This document shows, piece after piece, positions 27,713 through 37,130 of a DNA stretch of 64,000 bases. Source of the stretch: Microbacterium sp. (GTDB taxonomy: Bacteria > Actinomycetota > Actinomycetes > Actinomycetales > Microbacteriaceae); NCBI RefSeq assembly GCF_031180975.1, contig NZ_JAPSLI010000003.1, positions 288,194 to 352,193 of the forward strand. Reading direction: 5' to 3'. The notes below the pieces were generated by a model. It saw only the letters and a program-made list of their open reading frames with translations, was not told where the DNA came from and did no database searches. The position numbers were made by a program, and so were the translations under genes. The stretch's first letter is position 1, and the number at the start of each line of letters is the position of its first letter.

Positions 27713-29110
27713 TCAGCCCACCGCCGACAGCACGAGCTCCGCGACCAGCACGGACAGCAGGAACGACGACGCGATGGCGACCGTGCCGACCGGGATGATC
27801 TTCCAGCCGATGCTGCGGAGCATGGGCAGATCCTTGCCGAGGCTGAGGCCCGCGAACGTGAGCACGAACGTGGTGACAGACAGGAAGTCGACCGCATGCG
27901 CCATCTCGAGCACCCACCCGCCGAACGGGACGAACGGAGCGGTGGAGAGGATGCCCACGGTCATCACTGTCACGATCGCCGGGATACGTCCTCGCGAGAG
28001 CTTGGACAGCCCGATCGCCAGCAGGACGATCGCCGCAATCAGGCCGTAGCCCACCAGCACCTCGGGCCTGAGCGACTTCGTCGCGACCGAGCTCACGATC
28101 ACGCCGATCCCGACGACGACGCCGAGCGACGTCCACAGCGGCATCGTGACGGGGGACGCGCCGAGCAGCTTCGCGACCTTGATCTGCGTCGTGGTGGGCT
28201 GCACATCTGCGGTGCCCACGTCGGCCCCGTCCGCCTCCGCGTCCGCGGCCAGGGCCGGCGGAATACGCCGCGCGACGGCGCCGTCCCTGTCGCGGGTGAG
28301 GGCCCGATAGAACCGCTCTGCGAGTGGGAGGGCGATCCACACCCCGACGTACAGACCCAGCACGCTGGTGATGAGGTTGGAAGTGGCGGCCAGGGCCAGG
28401 ACCTCCTGATCGAGTTCGGGATGGTTTGCGACGACCGCGGCGGCGGCCGCGGCCATCATCGAACCGGAGCCGACACCGGCGCCCATGGCCAGAGAGCGCG
28501 GGTCGAAGATGCCCAGCGACGCGGTCACGGATGCGATCAGGCTCACCAGCAGGGCGCCGAACACCGTGCCGAACACGTACATCGACAGGACGCCGCGGTA
28601 CTGAGGTGAATCGGCACCGTAGCGCTCGCTGACCATCGCGAAGGACGTCTCCCGATCGATGGAGAACGTCGCGCCGATGGTGGCGGGTCCCATCTTCAGG
28701 AGCACGGCGAGAGGCAGTGCCAGCGCGATGGTGCCCAGCAGGTGACCGGCCTCCTGGAGCAGCAGTGCGGGTCCCGCCTGGAGCACGAGGGGGAGTTGCG
28801 GTCCGATCTCGAACGACAGCCGGGTGGCGAGCACCAGCACACCCACCCCCATGAGGCCCGTGGCCGCGTGCTGGAGGTCCACGGGAAAGGGCTTGAGCCG
28901 CTGGCCGGAGACGATCGCTCCGGCCACGAGGCCCCAGATCATGGGCAGCAGAGTCACCGAGGCGATGCCGATCGGGATGACCAGCGGCCCGAGCAGTTGG
29001 GCAGCGGCAGCGAGTGTGACCGCGAAGGCGATGAGGATCCACAGTTGCGGCGAGGCGATCGTCAGGCGCAGCTGCGTCGCTGCGCCGGACGTGCGGACGG
29101 TTTCGGACAT
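27713..29110 (-). CDS. DUF3100-type multi-spanning membrane protein, candidate transporter
   Basis: A 465-residue membrane protein with about ten or more hydrophobic segments and one hydrophilic loop near residues 275-300. I recognise the overall style of the DUF3100 family, which has no established function. Notable blocks are GAGVGSGSMMAAAAAAV in one helix and repeated Gly-rich helices, like secondary transporters. It lies 31 bp after the M20 amidohydrolase, with GGAGA before the ATG, so the two are probably one operon: uptake of an acylated or peptidic substrate followed by hydrolysis. Confidence 0.7.
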   Translation of the reverse strand: MSETVRTSGAATQLRLTIASPQLWILIAFAVTLAAAAQLLGPLVIPIGIASVTLLPMIWGLVAGAIVSGQRLKPFPVDLQHAATGLMGVGVLVLATRLSFEIGPQLPLVLQAGPALLLQEAGHLLGTIALALPLAVLLKMGPATIGATFSIDRETSFAMVSERYGADSPQYRGVLSMYVFGTVFGALLVSLIASVTASLGIFDPRSLAMGAGVGSGSMMAAAAAAVVANHPELDQEVLALAATSNLITSVLGLYVGVWIALPLAERFYRALTRDRDGAVARRIPPALAADAEADGADVGTADVQPTTTQIKVAKLLGASPVTMPLWTSLGVVVGIGVIVSSVATKSLRPEVLVGYGLIAAIVLLAIGLSKLSRGRIPAIVTVMTVGILSTAPFVPFGGWVLEMAHAVDFLSVTTFVLTFAGLSLGKDLPMLRSIGWKIIPVGTVAIASSFLLSVLVAELVLSAVG

Positions 29111-29141
29111 GAGGGGTTCTCCGGGGGTTCGGGTGGACGGA

Positions 29142-30368
29142 TCAGAGCGTGATGGTGGCGCGCGTGCCGCCGACGGGACGCTCCGCGCGGCGACGGATCA
29201 GGTCGGCGCGCAGCGTCGGATCGAGCGCTGCGTCCAACGCCGTCCAGGCCAGCAGCAGTCCGCCGTCGATGGCGGCGTCGTCGGCCGCCGGTGTGGCCGC
29301 CGCAGCGGTGAAGTCGGGGTTGTGGGGAACGGCCTCCTGCCCGAGGAACGCGATCATCGGGTGGATGCCCGGAACGACCTGCGTCACGTTGCCCATGTCG
29401 GTCGAGCCGCCCCCGAGGCACCGCTCCGACGAAGGAGTGCGTCCGCGTGCGGGCATGTTGGCATCCCACAGCCGGGCGAGGTCGGGGTCGCTCACGACCG
29501 GTGCGTAGGGATGTTCGGTGGAACGCCACGACCACTTGCATCCGGTGGCGATGGCAGCCCCCTCGAAACAGGAGAGCACCCTGGCCTTGGTGCGACGCCA
29601 CACGTCGAGGTCCTGCGCCCTGACCTCGGCCTGCACGACGGTACGATCCGGGATGATGTTGGTCGCCTCGCCACCGTGCGACACGAACGCGTTGATGTTG
29701 ACGTCCGGTCCCATGTGTTGGCGGAACAGGGCGATGGCGGTCAGGGCGAGGGTGGCGGCCGCTCCGGCGTTGATGCCGCGCTCGGGGGCGGCTGCCGCGT
29801 GCGCGGTGAGCCCGCTGAACTCGACCTCGAACCGGTCGACCGCGGTGGACCGGAACGCATCGGCCGCGAAGTCGACGCCGGTGAACCCGTGCACCATCAT
29901 CGAGAAGTGGCTGTCTTCCCATGCGCCCGCCTCGAGGAGGGAGACCTTCCCGCCACCGTGCTCCTCGGCCGGGGTGCCCAGCAGCTTGACGCGGAGCCCG
30001 GCGGCGTCCGCCACCGGTGCGAGGGCGAGTGCGGCGCCGACGCCGGCGGCCGCGATCACGTTGTGCCCGCACGCGTGGCCGACCCCGGGCAGCGCGTCGT
30101 ACTCGGCGCACAGCGTGACGGTGAGCTCGCCCGTGCCGTAAACAGCCTCGAACGCGGTGGGGATGCCGTAGGCGCCGACCTCCACCGCGAACCCGGCGTC
30201 GGCGAGCACGTCGGCGATCCGCGCCACCGCGCGATGCTCGTCCCACGACAGCTCCGGGTCCGCGTGGATGGCGTGGCTGAGCTCGATCAGCTGAGCGCGA
30301 CGCGTTTCGATCTCGGCTTCGGCCCTCGCCTTGAGCTGTGCGGTGTCGGCCGGTGTCTGGTCTGTCAT
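29142..30368 (-). CDS. M20-family amidohydrolase (AbgB/HipO-like)
   Basis: A cytosolic di-metal hydrolase of 408 residues that would cleave an N-acyl amino acid, p-aminobenzoyl-glutamate or dipeptide amide bond. The metal/active-site block CAEYDALPGVGHACGHN is at residues 87-103, the catalytic Glu pair is in AEEHGGGK near 135, and GGSSTD-like SERCLGGGSTDMGN is near 320. ATG 30368 follows AAGGAA. It is divergent from an AsnC-type regulator and followed by the DUF3100 membrane protein. The substrate is not deducible from sequence. Confidence 0.85.
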   Translation of the reverse strand: MTDQTPADTAQLKARAEAEIETRRAQLIELSHAIHADPELSWDEHRAVARIADVLADAGFAVEVGAYGIPTAFEAVYGTGELTVTLCAEYDALPGVGHACGHNVIAAAGVGAALALAPVADAAGLRVKLLGTPAEEHGGGKVSLLEAGAWEDSHFSMMVHGFTGVDFAADAFRSTAVDRFEVEFSGLTAHAAAAPERGINAGAAATLALTAIALFRQHMGPDVNINAFVSHGGEATNIIPDRTVVQAEVRAQDLDVWRRTKARVLSCFEGAAIATGCKWSWRSTEHPYAPVVSDPDLARLWDANMPARGRTPSSERCLGGGSTDMGNVTQVVPGIHPMIAFLGQEAVPHNPDFTAAAATPAADDAAIDGGLLLAWTALDAALDPTLRADLIRRRAERPVGGTRATITL

Positions 30369-30450
30369 GGGATTCCTTCACTGCACTGAGCCTTCGCCCC
30401 TGTGCGTCGGCTGCATCCAGTGTGAGGAAAGCAACCGTTCAGTGGGTGGT

Positions 30451-30469
30451 CTTGCACGGAAAATGCGAG
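30451..30469. promoter_or_regulatory. Candidate operator between M20 and AsnC genes
   Basis: CTTGCA-N7-TGCGAG is an imperfect inverted repeat (five of six arm positions) 14 bases before the regulator ATG. It is a plausible AsnC/Lrp site for the divergent pair, but a single copy and weak. Confidence 0.3.
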
Positions 30470-30482
30470 ATCATCAGACGTG

Positions 30483-31505
30483 ATGCATGATTCAGTCCTG
30501 GACCCGGTGGACCGCAGGCTCCTGCATGCGCTGCAGGTGGAACCGCGTGCGAGCTGGAGCGCGCTCGCACCGATAGTGGGAGCCGACGCGGCGACCCTCT
30601 CGCGCCGGTGGCGACGCCTGGAGGAGGAGGGGATCGCCTGGATCACCGGCCGCCTCGGAGGGGTGATGCCGGACGGGGCCGCGCTGATCGAGGTGGAATG
30701 CGACCCGCAGCGCATCGCGGAGACCGCGGCCACACTAGCGGAGGACCGCGAGGTCTACGTGCTGGACCAGACCGCGGGATCGCGAGACCTGCTCGTCACG
30801 GTGGCGTGCGGGGGACAGGACGCGCTGGGCAGCTACGTGACAGGGCGCCTGGCGGCGCTCCCAGGTGTCCGTTCAGTGCGCACTCACGTCTGGATCGATC
30901 TGTTCTTCGAAGGGGGCGACTGGCGCCTGCGCACGCTGTCTCCCGCCGAGATGGCCGCTCTCCCTGCCGTGCCGCCCCCTCGGCCGCGCGCGGCGGCGAC
31001 GGTGCCGGAGCGACTCAGACAGATCCTCGCGTACGAGCTCTCGATCGACGGGCGGGCGACGGCCGCCTCGATCAGCAAGCGCTGGGGCGTCAGCGCGCAG
31101 CGCGTCACAGACGCGATCGCGGTGCTTCGCCGATCGGGAGAGCTGCGGCTGCGCACGGACATCGCGCGACGATGGTCGGAGTGGCCCGTCTACGCCTGGT
31201 ATTTCATCGAGGCGCCCGCGAGCATCATGCACGACCTGCGTGAAGGACTGAAGAAGGTGCAGCAGATCCGGCTCGCCGCGTTGACCGCCAGCCGCTACAA
31301 CCTGGTGCTGGCGGTATGGGTGCGCGATCTTCCCGGCATCCACGCCTTCGAGGTGGCTTTCGAGCGTGCGGCTCCCGCCGCCCGTATCCAGGACAGATCG
31401 CTCGTTCTGAGGATCGCCAAGCACATGGGACGCATCCTCGACGACAGTGGTCAGGCCACCGGAGCGATCGTCCCGCTCGCCCCGCGGCCGGACCCGGCAG
31501 TCTGA
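30483..31505 (+). CDS. Lrp/AsnC-family regulator with two tandem halves
   Basis: A 340-residue regulator, about twice the size of ordinary Lrp proteins. The first half has a helix-turn-helix at about residues 10-50 (LDPVDRRLLHALQVEPRASW) and an AsnC-type ligand domain to about 145. The second half repeats the plan, with a winged helix at about 175-225 and a second ligand-binding-like domain. It is divergent from the M20/DUF3100 operon and probably controls it in response to the amino acid released. ATG 30483 or the GTG at 30480 could start. Confidence 0.82.
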   Translation: MHDSVLDPVDRRLLHALQVEPRASWSALAPIVGADAATLSRRWRRLEEEGIAWITGRLGGVMPDGAALIEVECDPQRIAETAATLAEDREVYVLDQTAGSRDLLVTVACGGQDALGSYVTGRLAALPGVRSVRTHVWIDLFFEGGDWRLRTLSPAEMAALPAVPPPRPRAAATVPERLRQILAYELSIDGRATAASISKRWGVSAQRVTDAIAVLRRSGELRLRTDIARRWSEWPVYAWYFIEAPASIMHDLREGLKKVQQIRLAALTASRYNLVLAVWVRDLPGIHAFEVAFERAAPAARIQDRSLVLRIAKHMGRILDDSGQATGAIVPLAPRPDPAV

Positions 31506-31591
31506 GCGGTCGGGGGGCGTTCAGCGGGGCCGATCTATACTGAGAGGCTGGCCCCTCGGCCGGATCACCCCCTGACGAACGGATAACCGCT

Positions 31592-33190
31592 GTGCTCGCC
31601 GTGCATGAACTGGAGATACGCGTCGGCGCACGCGTACTCATGTCGGACGTGTCGTTCCGCGTCGCTGACGGCGACAAGATCGGCCTCGTCGGCCGCAACG
31701 GCGCGGGCAAGACCACGCTCACGAAGGTGCTGGCCGGAGACGTGCTGCCCTCGGAGGGCAAGGTGACCCGGTCGGGCGAGCTGGGCTACCTGCCGCAGGA
31801 TCCGCGGTCGGGCGACCCCGAGATGCTCGCGCGCACGCGTATCCTCGACGCCCGCGGTCTCGGGTCGATCACGCTCGGCATCCGCGAGGCGTCGGAGCAG
31901 ATGGGTTCCAGCGACCCGGTCGTCGCGGAGAAGGCGATGAAGCGGTTCGGCAACCTCACCGAGCGCTTCGAGGCGCTCGGCGGCTACGCGGCCGAGGCGG
32001 AGGCGGCGTCCATCGCGCACAACCTCTCGCTTCCCGACCGCATCCTCGATCAGCCGCTGAAGACGCTCTCCGGCGGTCAGCGTCGACGCATCGAGCTCGC
32101 CCGCATCCTGTTCTCGGATGCCGGGACGATGATCCTCGACGAGCCCACGAACCACCTCGACGCGGACAGCGTCGTCTGGCTGCGCGAGTTCCTCAAGGGG
32201 TACAAGGGCGGGCTGATCGTGATCAGCCACGATGTGGAACTGGTCGGCGAGACGGTGAACCGGGTGTTCTACCTGGACGCCAACCGCCAGGTCATCGACA
32301 TCTACAACATGAACTGGAAGAACTACCTGCGCCAGCGGGTGGCGGACGAGGAGCGCCGCAAGAAGGAGCGCGCGAACGCCGAGAAGAAGGCGACGCAGCT
32401 GCAGCAGCAGGCCGCGCGGTTCGGTGCGAAGGCGTCCAAGGCAGCCGCGGCGCACCAGATGGTCGCGCGTGCGGAGAAGCTCCTTGCCGGGCTGGAGGAT
32501 GTGCGCCAGGAGGACCGCGTCGCCAAGCTGCGGTTCCCGAAGCCCGCGCCGTGCGGGAAGACCCCGCTGATGGCATCCGGCCTTTCGAAGTCGTACGGGT
32601 CGTTGGAGATCTTCACCGATGTCGATCTCGCGATCGATCGCGGGTCGAAGGTCGTGGTGCTGGGGCTGAACGGCGCCGGCAAGACGACCCTGTTGCGCAT
32701 CCTCGCCGGCGTCGACCAGCCCGACACCGGGCAGCTCGAGCCGGGGCACGGCCTGAAGATCGGCTACTACGCGCAGGAGCACGAGAACCTCGACATCTCG
32801 CGGTCGGTGCTGGAGAACATGATCTCCGCGGCGCCCGACCTGAACGAGACCGAGGCCCGCAAGGTGCTCGGTTCGTTCCTGTTCAGCGGCGACGACGTGC
32901 ACAAGCCGGCCGGCGTGCTCTCCGGCGGCGAGAAGACCCGTCTGTCGCTGGCGACGCTGGTCGTGTCGTCCGCGAACATGCTGCTGCTCGACGAGCCGAC
33001 CAACAACCTCGACCCCGCGTCGCGCGAGGAGATCCTCGGCGCGCTCGCGCACTACGAGGGCGCCGTCGTGCTCGTCTCGCACGATCCCGGCGCGGTGGAG
33101 TCGCTGAACCCGGAGCGCGTGCTCATCCTGCCCGACGGGGTCGAGGACATCTGGAGCAAGGAGTATCAGGAGCTCATCGAGCTCGCCTGA
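31592..33190 (+). CDS. ABC-F family ATPase
   Basis: A 532-residue soluble protein with two ABC domains and no membrane part, as in ABC-F translation factors that act at the ribosomal E site or protect against antibiotics. Walker A motifs are GRNGAGKTT (near 35) and GLNGAGKTT (near 356); signatures are LSGGQRRRIELARI and LSGGEKTRLSLATL. The inter-domain linker (about 240-305) is a charged, coiled, Lys/Arg/Ala-rich segment, as expected. GTG start. TATACT at 31536-31541 is a possible -10. Whether it is an EttA-type factor or a resistance factor cannot be told. Confidence 0.9.
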   Translation: MLAVHELEIRVGARVLMSDVSFRVADGDKIGLVGRNGAGKTTLTKVLAGDVLPSEGKVTRSGELGYLPQDPRSGDPEMLARTRILDARGLGSITLGIREASEQMGSSDPVVAEKAMKRFGNLTERFEALGGYAAEAEAASIAHNLSLPDRILDQPLKTLSGGQRRRIELARILFSDAGTMILDEPTNHLDADSVVWLREFLKGYKGGLIVISHDVELVGETVNRVFYLDANRQVIDIYNMNWKNYLRQRVADEERRKKERANAEKKATQLQQQAARFGAKASKAAAAHQMVARAEKLLAGLEDVRQEDRVAKLRFPKPAPCGKTPLMASGLSKSYGSLEIFTDVDLAIDRGSKVVVLGLNGAGKTTLLRILAGVDQPDTGQLEPGHGLKIGYYAQEHENLDISRSVLENMISAAPDLNETEARKVLGSFLFSGDDVHKPAGVLSGGEKTRLSLATLVVSSANMLLLDEPTNNLDPASREEILGALAHYEGAVVLVSHDPGAVESLNPERVLILPDGVEDIWSKEYQELIELA

Positions 33191-33334
33191 GCCGGCGGCG
33201 GTCTGCTCGCTGGGAAACAGTCCCGGACCGGGATGCGGCGCGGACCGGTGTAACCGTTACGCATCTGTTACCCGGTGGGGTTCTGAGGGGTCGGATAGGT
33301 CTCTGAATGTCGGTGGTCAGCGTGATCATGAACT

Positions 33335-34942
33335 ATGGCAGTTTTCACCGACGTCGCGTCGCTGATTCCCGCGCTGGGGGAGCGGCTCGGCGAGGGCGCG
33401 TCGCTGGTGGAAGCGGCGGCTGTGATGGTGGGGATGTCGGATGCGGATGTCGTCGCGGTGCTGCGTCAGGCGTCCCAGGTGTCGCGTCTCGCGGACCAGA
33501 TCCGGGTGGTGGCGGCGGGTGTCGTCGCCGATCGCTCGACCCGGCAGACGGGGCATTCCGGGCTCGCGCAGTCGCAGGGGCATCGCTCGCCGGCGAGTTT
33601 CGTGCAGGAGGTGACCGGATCGACCAAGGGCGAGGCGTCGCGCGATGTGCGGGTGGGCCAGGCGCTGCTGGACGGGCAGCGCGATGCGGGTGACGCGGGC
33701 GCTGGGGCGGGAGCGGAATCCGGTGCGGGATCCGGGCCGGAAGCAGATGCCGGGCCTGTTCCGCATGCCGGGGCGGGTGCCGATGAGGGGCGGATGCCGG
33801 AATCGGCGCGAGCGGCGCGAGCGGCGCGAATGGTCGGCCGGAGGTGCCGGTGGTTTGGCATGCGCCGTTGAATGCCGCGCTCGCGGCGGGGACGTTGACG
33901 ACGGCGCAGTACGACGCGATCCGTCGCGGGCTCGGTGACCGCCCGCTGCGCGCGGCCTGCCCGATGACATTTGTCTGGAGGAGCGTGCCGCGATCGATCG
34001 GGCGAGGCGTGGTCGCAGGCGGCTGTGCAGTTGATCGCCGAGGCGGCGGAGCGCACGGTCGAGGAGCTCGCGTCGGCGGCGCGAACGATCCGCGACCTGC
34101 TCGACCCGGAGGGGGCGCAGGAGCGGTTCCTGGCGCGGCTCGAGAAGCGGGTGTTCCGCACCTGGCGGGACGCCGACGGTGCGCGTCACGCGAAGATCGT
34201 GTTCGACGACGAGGGCGACGCGTTCTTCGCGGCGGTGTTCGATGCGGCGCTGCGACCGCGGCGGGGCGGTCCCCGGTTCGTCGACTCGGAGGAGAAGGCG
34301 CGCGCGGACGCGCTGATCGACGACCCGCGCACGAACGACCAGCTCGCCTACGACCTGTTCCTCGACATCCTCCGCGCGGGCGTGCTGGCCGACGCGGAGA
34401 GCGTGTTCGGCACACGGCAGGCGGGGGTGCGCCTGGTGCAGGTGGTCGGCGCCGACGGCACCCCGGCGCCGGTCGCCCACACCGAGGACGGCCTCGTCGC
34501 GGTTCCGGCCGGTTTCGTCGCGCAACGCATGTGCGAAACCGGTGCCGTGTCGGTCACCGTCGACTCGTTCGGGAATCCGCTGGACGTGGGGCGGGAGCAT
34601 CGCCTGTTCACACCCAAACAGCGCATCGCGCTCGCACTGCGAGACGGCGGATGCATGTGGCGCGGCTGCGATCGCCCCGCCTCGTACTGCGAAGCGCACC
34701 ATATCGACGAGTGGAGCGCCGACGGCGGCCGCACCGACATCGATCGCGGGATCCTGCTCTGCCGATTCCACCACATGAGCCTGCATCACAACGGGTGGCG
34801 CATCACCCGCGACGGCAAAGACGACTTCGTCCTGCACCATCCCAGCGGCGACCACTACGTCCTGCGACGGCGCGCCGTGCTCGGGTACGCGTGGACCGGA
34901 ATCCACCCACCACCGCAACGATTCCATCCGATGGTCGCCTGA
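33335..34942 (+). pseudogene. DUF222/HNH endonuclease (13E12 repeat family), three single-base shifts
   Basis: A DUF222 N-terminal part (from MAVFTDVASLIPALGERLGEG) and a C-terminal HNH nuclease (CMWRGCDRPASYCEAHH followed by CRFHH) are both in frame 2. Between them the reading frame steps three times: VVWHAPLNAALAAGTLTTAQYD is in frame 1 from about 33841, DDICLEERAAIDRA is in frame 0 from 33963, and EAWSQAAVQLIAEAAE is back in frame 2 from 34004. Each step equals loss of one base, so the total is one codon. Either the gene is decayed or the assembly has errors in this GC-rich, repetitive stretch (GAGCGGCGC repeats near 33810). Such genes are typically multicopy in Actinobacteria. Confidence 0.75.
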
Positions 34943-35148
34943 GCACTGTTCAGGAGAGGCGAACCGCTGGACGCCGCCCTCAAGCCGGCTGCACTGGCGC
35001 ACCGTATCCGTCCACCGCCTGCGCTGGCGCACCGAACACCTCCGCTGCCCGCGCCAACGCCCGCCGAGCGCCTCCGGCCGCACGTCGCAGTCGCTTCCCG
35101 GATCCGTTGCGAGACAGTGCAGAACTGTGAAGGTGGGTCCGGCCGCGG

Positions 35149-35970
35149 TCAGCCCAGGGCGTCGAGCAGGGCGTCCTCGTCGGCGGCATCCCGGTCCCGG
35201 CGGCGAGCGGCGGGGCGGGCGGGCGAGCCGGCGGCCTCTTCACGATCCTCGCGCGCCTTCACGACCTCGGTGCGGATCACGTAGCCGATGAAACCGAAAC
35301 CCATCACCGCGAACAGGATCCACTGGATCGCGTACGAGAGGTGCGGGCCGGGGTCGTCGGTCGGCGAGGCGAACGCCCCGAGTGCGTGCGCGGGCTCCGG
35401 CTCCTCCGAGACCAGCTGTCCGTACGCGCCCGTGACCAGCTCACCGTTCACCGCTTCCGCGATGGTCGGCAGATGGATGGTCGGCACCTGCCCTTCCGGG
35501 GCCCCTCGACCGGATGCCGGAAGGGCTTCGCCAGGTCGCAACCGGACGACGACCGTGGCGTCGCCCGACGGGGGAGCGGGCACGGCCTCCGGCGCGTCGC
35601 CGTCACCGGGCGGCACCCATCCGCGGTCGACCAGGAGCACCTGGCCTCCGGCGTCGCGGAACGGCACCAGCACCTCGAAAGCACTGGTGCCACCATGCGG
35701 CCGGTTGCGCACCAGCACCTGCTGCCCGTCGAGGTACTCACCCCGCAGCAGCACCGGACGCCACTGATCGTCCGGATCGAGCCGCCCGTCCGCGCCGATG
35801 AGCGCGTCGAGTGGAACCGGCTCGGCGTCGTAGTTGCGCTCCACCAGGGCGATCTGCGTGGCCCGCTCCTCGTTGCGCTCGAACTGCCAGTGCGACAGGA
35901 ACGCGCACGCCACGGCGAACCCGGCGGCGACCAGCAGGTACGCTCCCCAGCGCAGCATCCGCCGGCTCAC
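35149..35970 (-). CDS. SURF1-family protein (cytochrome oxidase assembly)
   Basis: A 273-residue membrane protein with the SURF1 layout. One helix sits near residues 8-26, then a periplasmic domain with WRPVLLRGEYL and VLVDRGWVPPG, and a second helix near 222-242 (SYAIQWILFAVMGFGFIGY). The cytosolic tail is charged. SURF1 helps heme a insertion into cytochrome aa3 oxidase and so complements ctaA/ctaB. GTG 35970 overlaps the stop of the small zinc-ribbon gene by four bases. The 206 bp downstream (34943-35148) hold nothing I can support. Confidence 0.9.
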   Translation of the reverse strand: MSRRMLRWGAYLLVAAGFAVACAFLSHWQFERNEERATQIALVERNYDAEPVPLDALIGADGRLDPDDQWRPVLLRGEYLDGQQVLVRNRPHGGTSAFEVLVPFRDAGGQVLLVDRGWVPPGDGDAPEAVPAPPSGDATVVVRLRPGEALPASGRGAPEGQVPTIHLPTIAEAVNGELVTGAYGQLVSEEPEPAHALGAFASPTDDPGPHLSYAIQWILFAVMGFGFIGYVIRTEVVKAREDREEAAGSPARPAARRRDRDAADEDALLDALG

Positions 35971-36164
35971 CGGGGGAGTCCGTCCTCGACGGCGACCGGA
36001 AAGTCGCGCGCCCGCAGGTAGTCGCCGAGGAAGTCGACGTGCTCATCGCACGCCAGCCACACCTTGCGCCGGTCCGCGGAGTGGATGCGCGGGTTGCGCC
36101 ACAGAATGGTGTGCGTCGCCTCGTTGCGGCACTCCGCACGCGAGCACTGCAGGTCGCCGCTCAC
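35967..36164 (-). CDS. Small Cys/His protein (possible zinc ribbon)
   Basis: A 65-residue protein with CSRAEC near the N-terminus and CDEH about 30 residues later, a spacing that could bind one metal ion. No known family comes to mind. It is coupled on both sides: its GTG overlaps the DUF3099 stop and its TGA overlaps the SURF1 GTG, both as GTGA. The fixed position suggests a role linked to SURF1 or to metal handling during oxidase assembly, which is inference only. Confidence 0.7.
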   Translation of the reverse strand: MSGDLQCSRAECRNEATHTILWRNPRIHSADRRKVWLACDEHVDFLGDYLRARDFPVAVEDGLPR

Positions 36165-36508
36165 GCCGTGTCGTCCTTGCTCTCGTGGATCGTGATCACG
36201 TCGGGTGAGGTCTTCGGAGCAGCGGGCCGCGACGCCGCGGGAGGCAGCTGCACGACCGGGGACTCCACCGGGCGTTCCGTGCTGTCGCGTCCCGCGTTCG
36301 CGAACACCACCGCGATGTACGGCAGCACCGCCGCGCCGATCGCGAACACCCAGGTGTACCACCCGTACGGCTGGACGAACGCCATCAGCAGAAAGCACAC
36401 CATCCGGATGCCCATCGTGAGCGCGTACCGGCGCACGCGGTGGCTCGCCTCGTCATGCGGCGCCTGCGGCAGAGAGGTGACGGCGGGGGTATCGCGGGGG
36501 TGCTTCAC
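36161..36508 (-). CDS. DUF3099 small membrane protein
   Basis: A 115-residue protein with two hydrophobic helices (about residues 30-48 and 52-70) and a Pro/Ala-rich cytosolic tail. The pattern RVRRYALTMGIRMVCFLL...YGWYTW is characteristic of the actinobacterial DUF3099 family, whose function is unknown. It heads a three-gene coupled cluster with the zinc-ribbon protein and SURF1, and SURF1-DUF3099-fabG neighbourhoods recur in the order. Confidence 0.8.
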   Translation of the reverse strand: MKHPRDTPAVTSLPQAPHDEASHRVRRYALTMGIRMVCFLLMAFVQPYGWYTWVFAIGAAVLPYIAVVFANAGRDSTERPVESPVVQLPPAASRPAAPKTSPDVITIHESKDDTA

Positions 36509-36570
36509 GGTGCTTCCAGCCTACGCCGCGCCCGGCCGCCCGAGGTCGCGTCGCGGTGCGGGGAGAGGCG

Positions 36571-37026
36571 TCAGTTCGTGAAGAGGAACGGCAGGATCGC
36601 GACGCCCGTCGTCGCCAGCAGCAGCGCCGCCCCGAGGATGCCGATCACGGCCAAGCCGACGGCGACGTAGCCGAGGATGAGGCCGGTCACCGCCATGCCC
36701 TTGCCCGCGAGATCCGGGCGGCGCTTCATCTGTCCGAGCGCCATGTGGCCAGTGACGATCGCAGCGACGGAAGCCAGGAACGGCACAATCAGCCAGGCCA
36801 GGACGAGGCCCGCGATTCCGCAGACCAGCGACGTGATCGCCAGGCCGCTGGTCGGCCGCGCGGCGTACCCGGGGGCGTGCGGGGCGGCCGGGTACGGGGG
36901 AGGGCTGTACATTCCCGGCTGCTGCGTTCCGGCGGGCTGCGCCGCTCCCGGGTACGGCCCGGCCTGGTGCTGCCCTGCCTGCGGTATCGGAGCCGGTGGC
37001 TGGTAGTACGGCTGGTCGTTCGTCAC
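36571..37026 (-). CDS. DUF4190 membrane protein with Pro/Gln-rich N-terminus
   Basis: A 151-residue protein. Residues 1-55 are Pro/Tyr/Gln/Gly-rich and disordered. Two hydrophobic helices follow (about 62-90 and 108-140) around a GHMALGQMKRR loop that is typical of DUF4190. The function is unknown. GTG 37026 is preceded by GGGGGA at good spacing and is preferred over a longer frame from 37077. It is divergent from fabG. Confidence 0.8.
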   Translation of the reverse strand: MTNDQPYYQPPAPIPQAGQHQAGPYPGAAQPAGTQQPGMYSPPPYPAAPHAPGYAARPTSGLAITSLVCGIAGLVLAWLIVPFLASVAAIVTGHMALGQMKRRPDLAGKGMAVTGLILGYVAVGLAVIGILGAALLLATTGVAILPFLFTN

Positions 37027-37130
37027 GGTTCCCCCTTCGTCGGTGTCAGGCTGGCAGGCTCGCTCACCGTGTGTCAAACCCGTGCGCCGATAGGATTGCC
37101 TGCGTCCGTCCCGACAGGCAGGAGAGCCCC

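Noticed and set aside
33250..33260. GTAACCGTTAC palindrome upstream of the DUF222/HNH gene
   Set aside because: Short, with no clear promoter context and no second perfect copy; probably chance, although a GTTAC half-site lies nearby.
34940..34952. TGAGCACTGTTCA, close to the BioQ-like box
   Set aside because: One arm is mismatched, it overlaps the stop of the DUF222/HNH gene, and no promoter or biotin gene follows.
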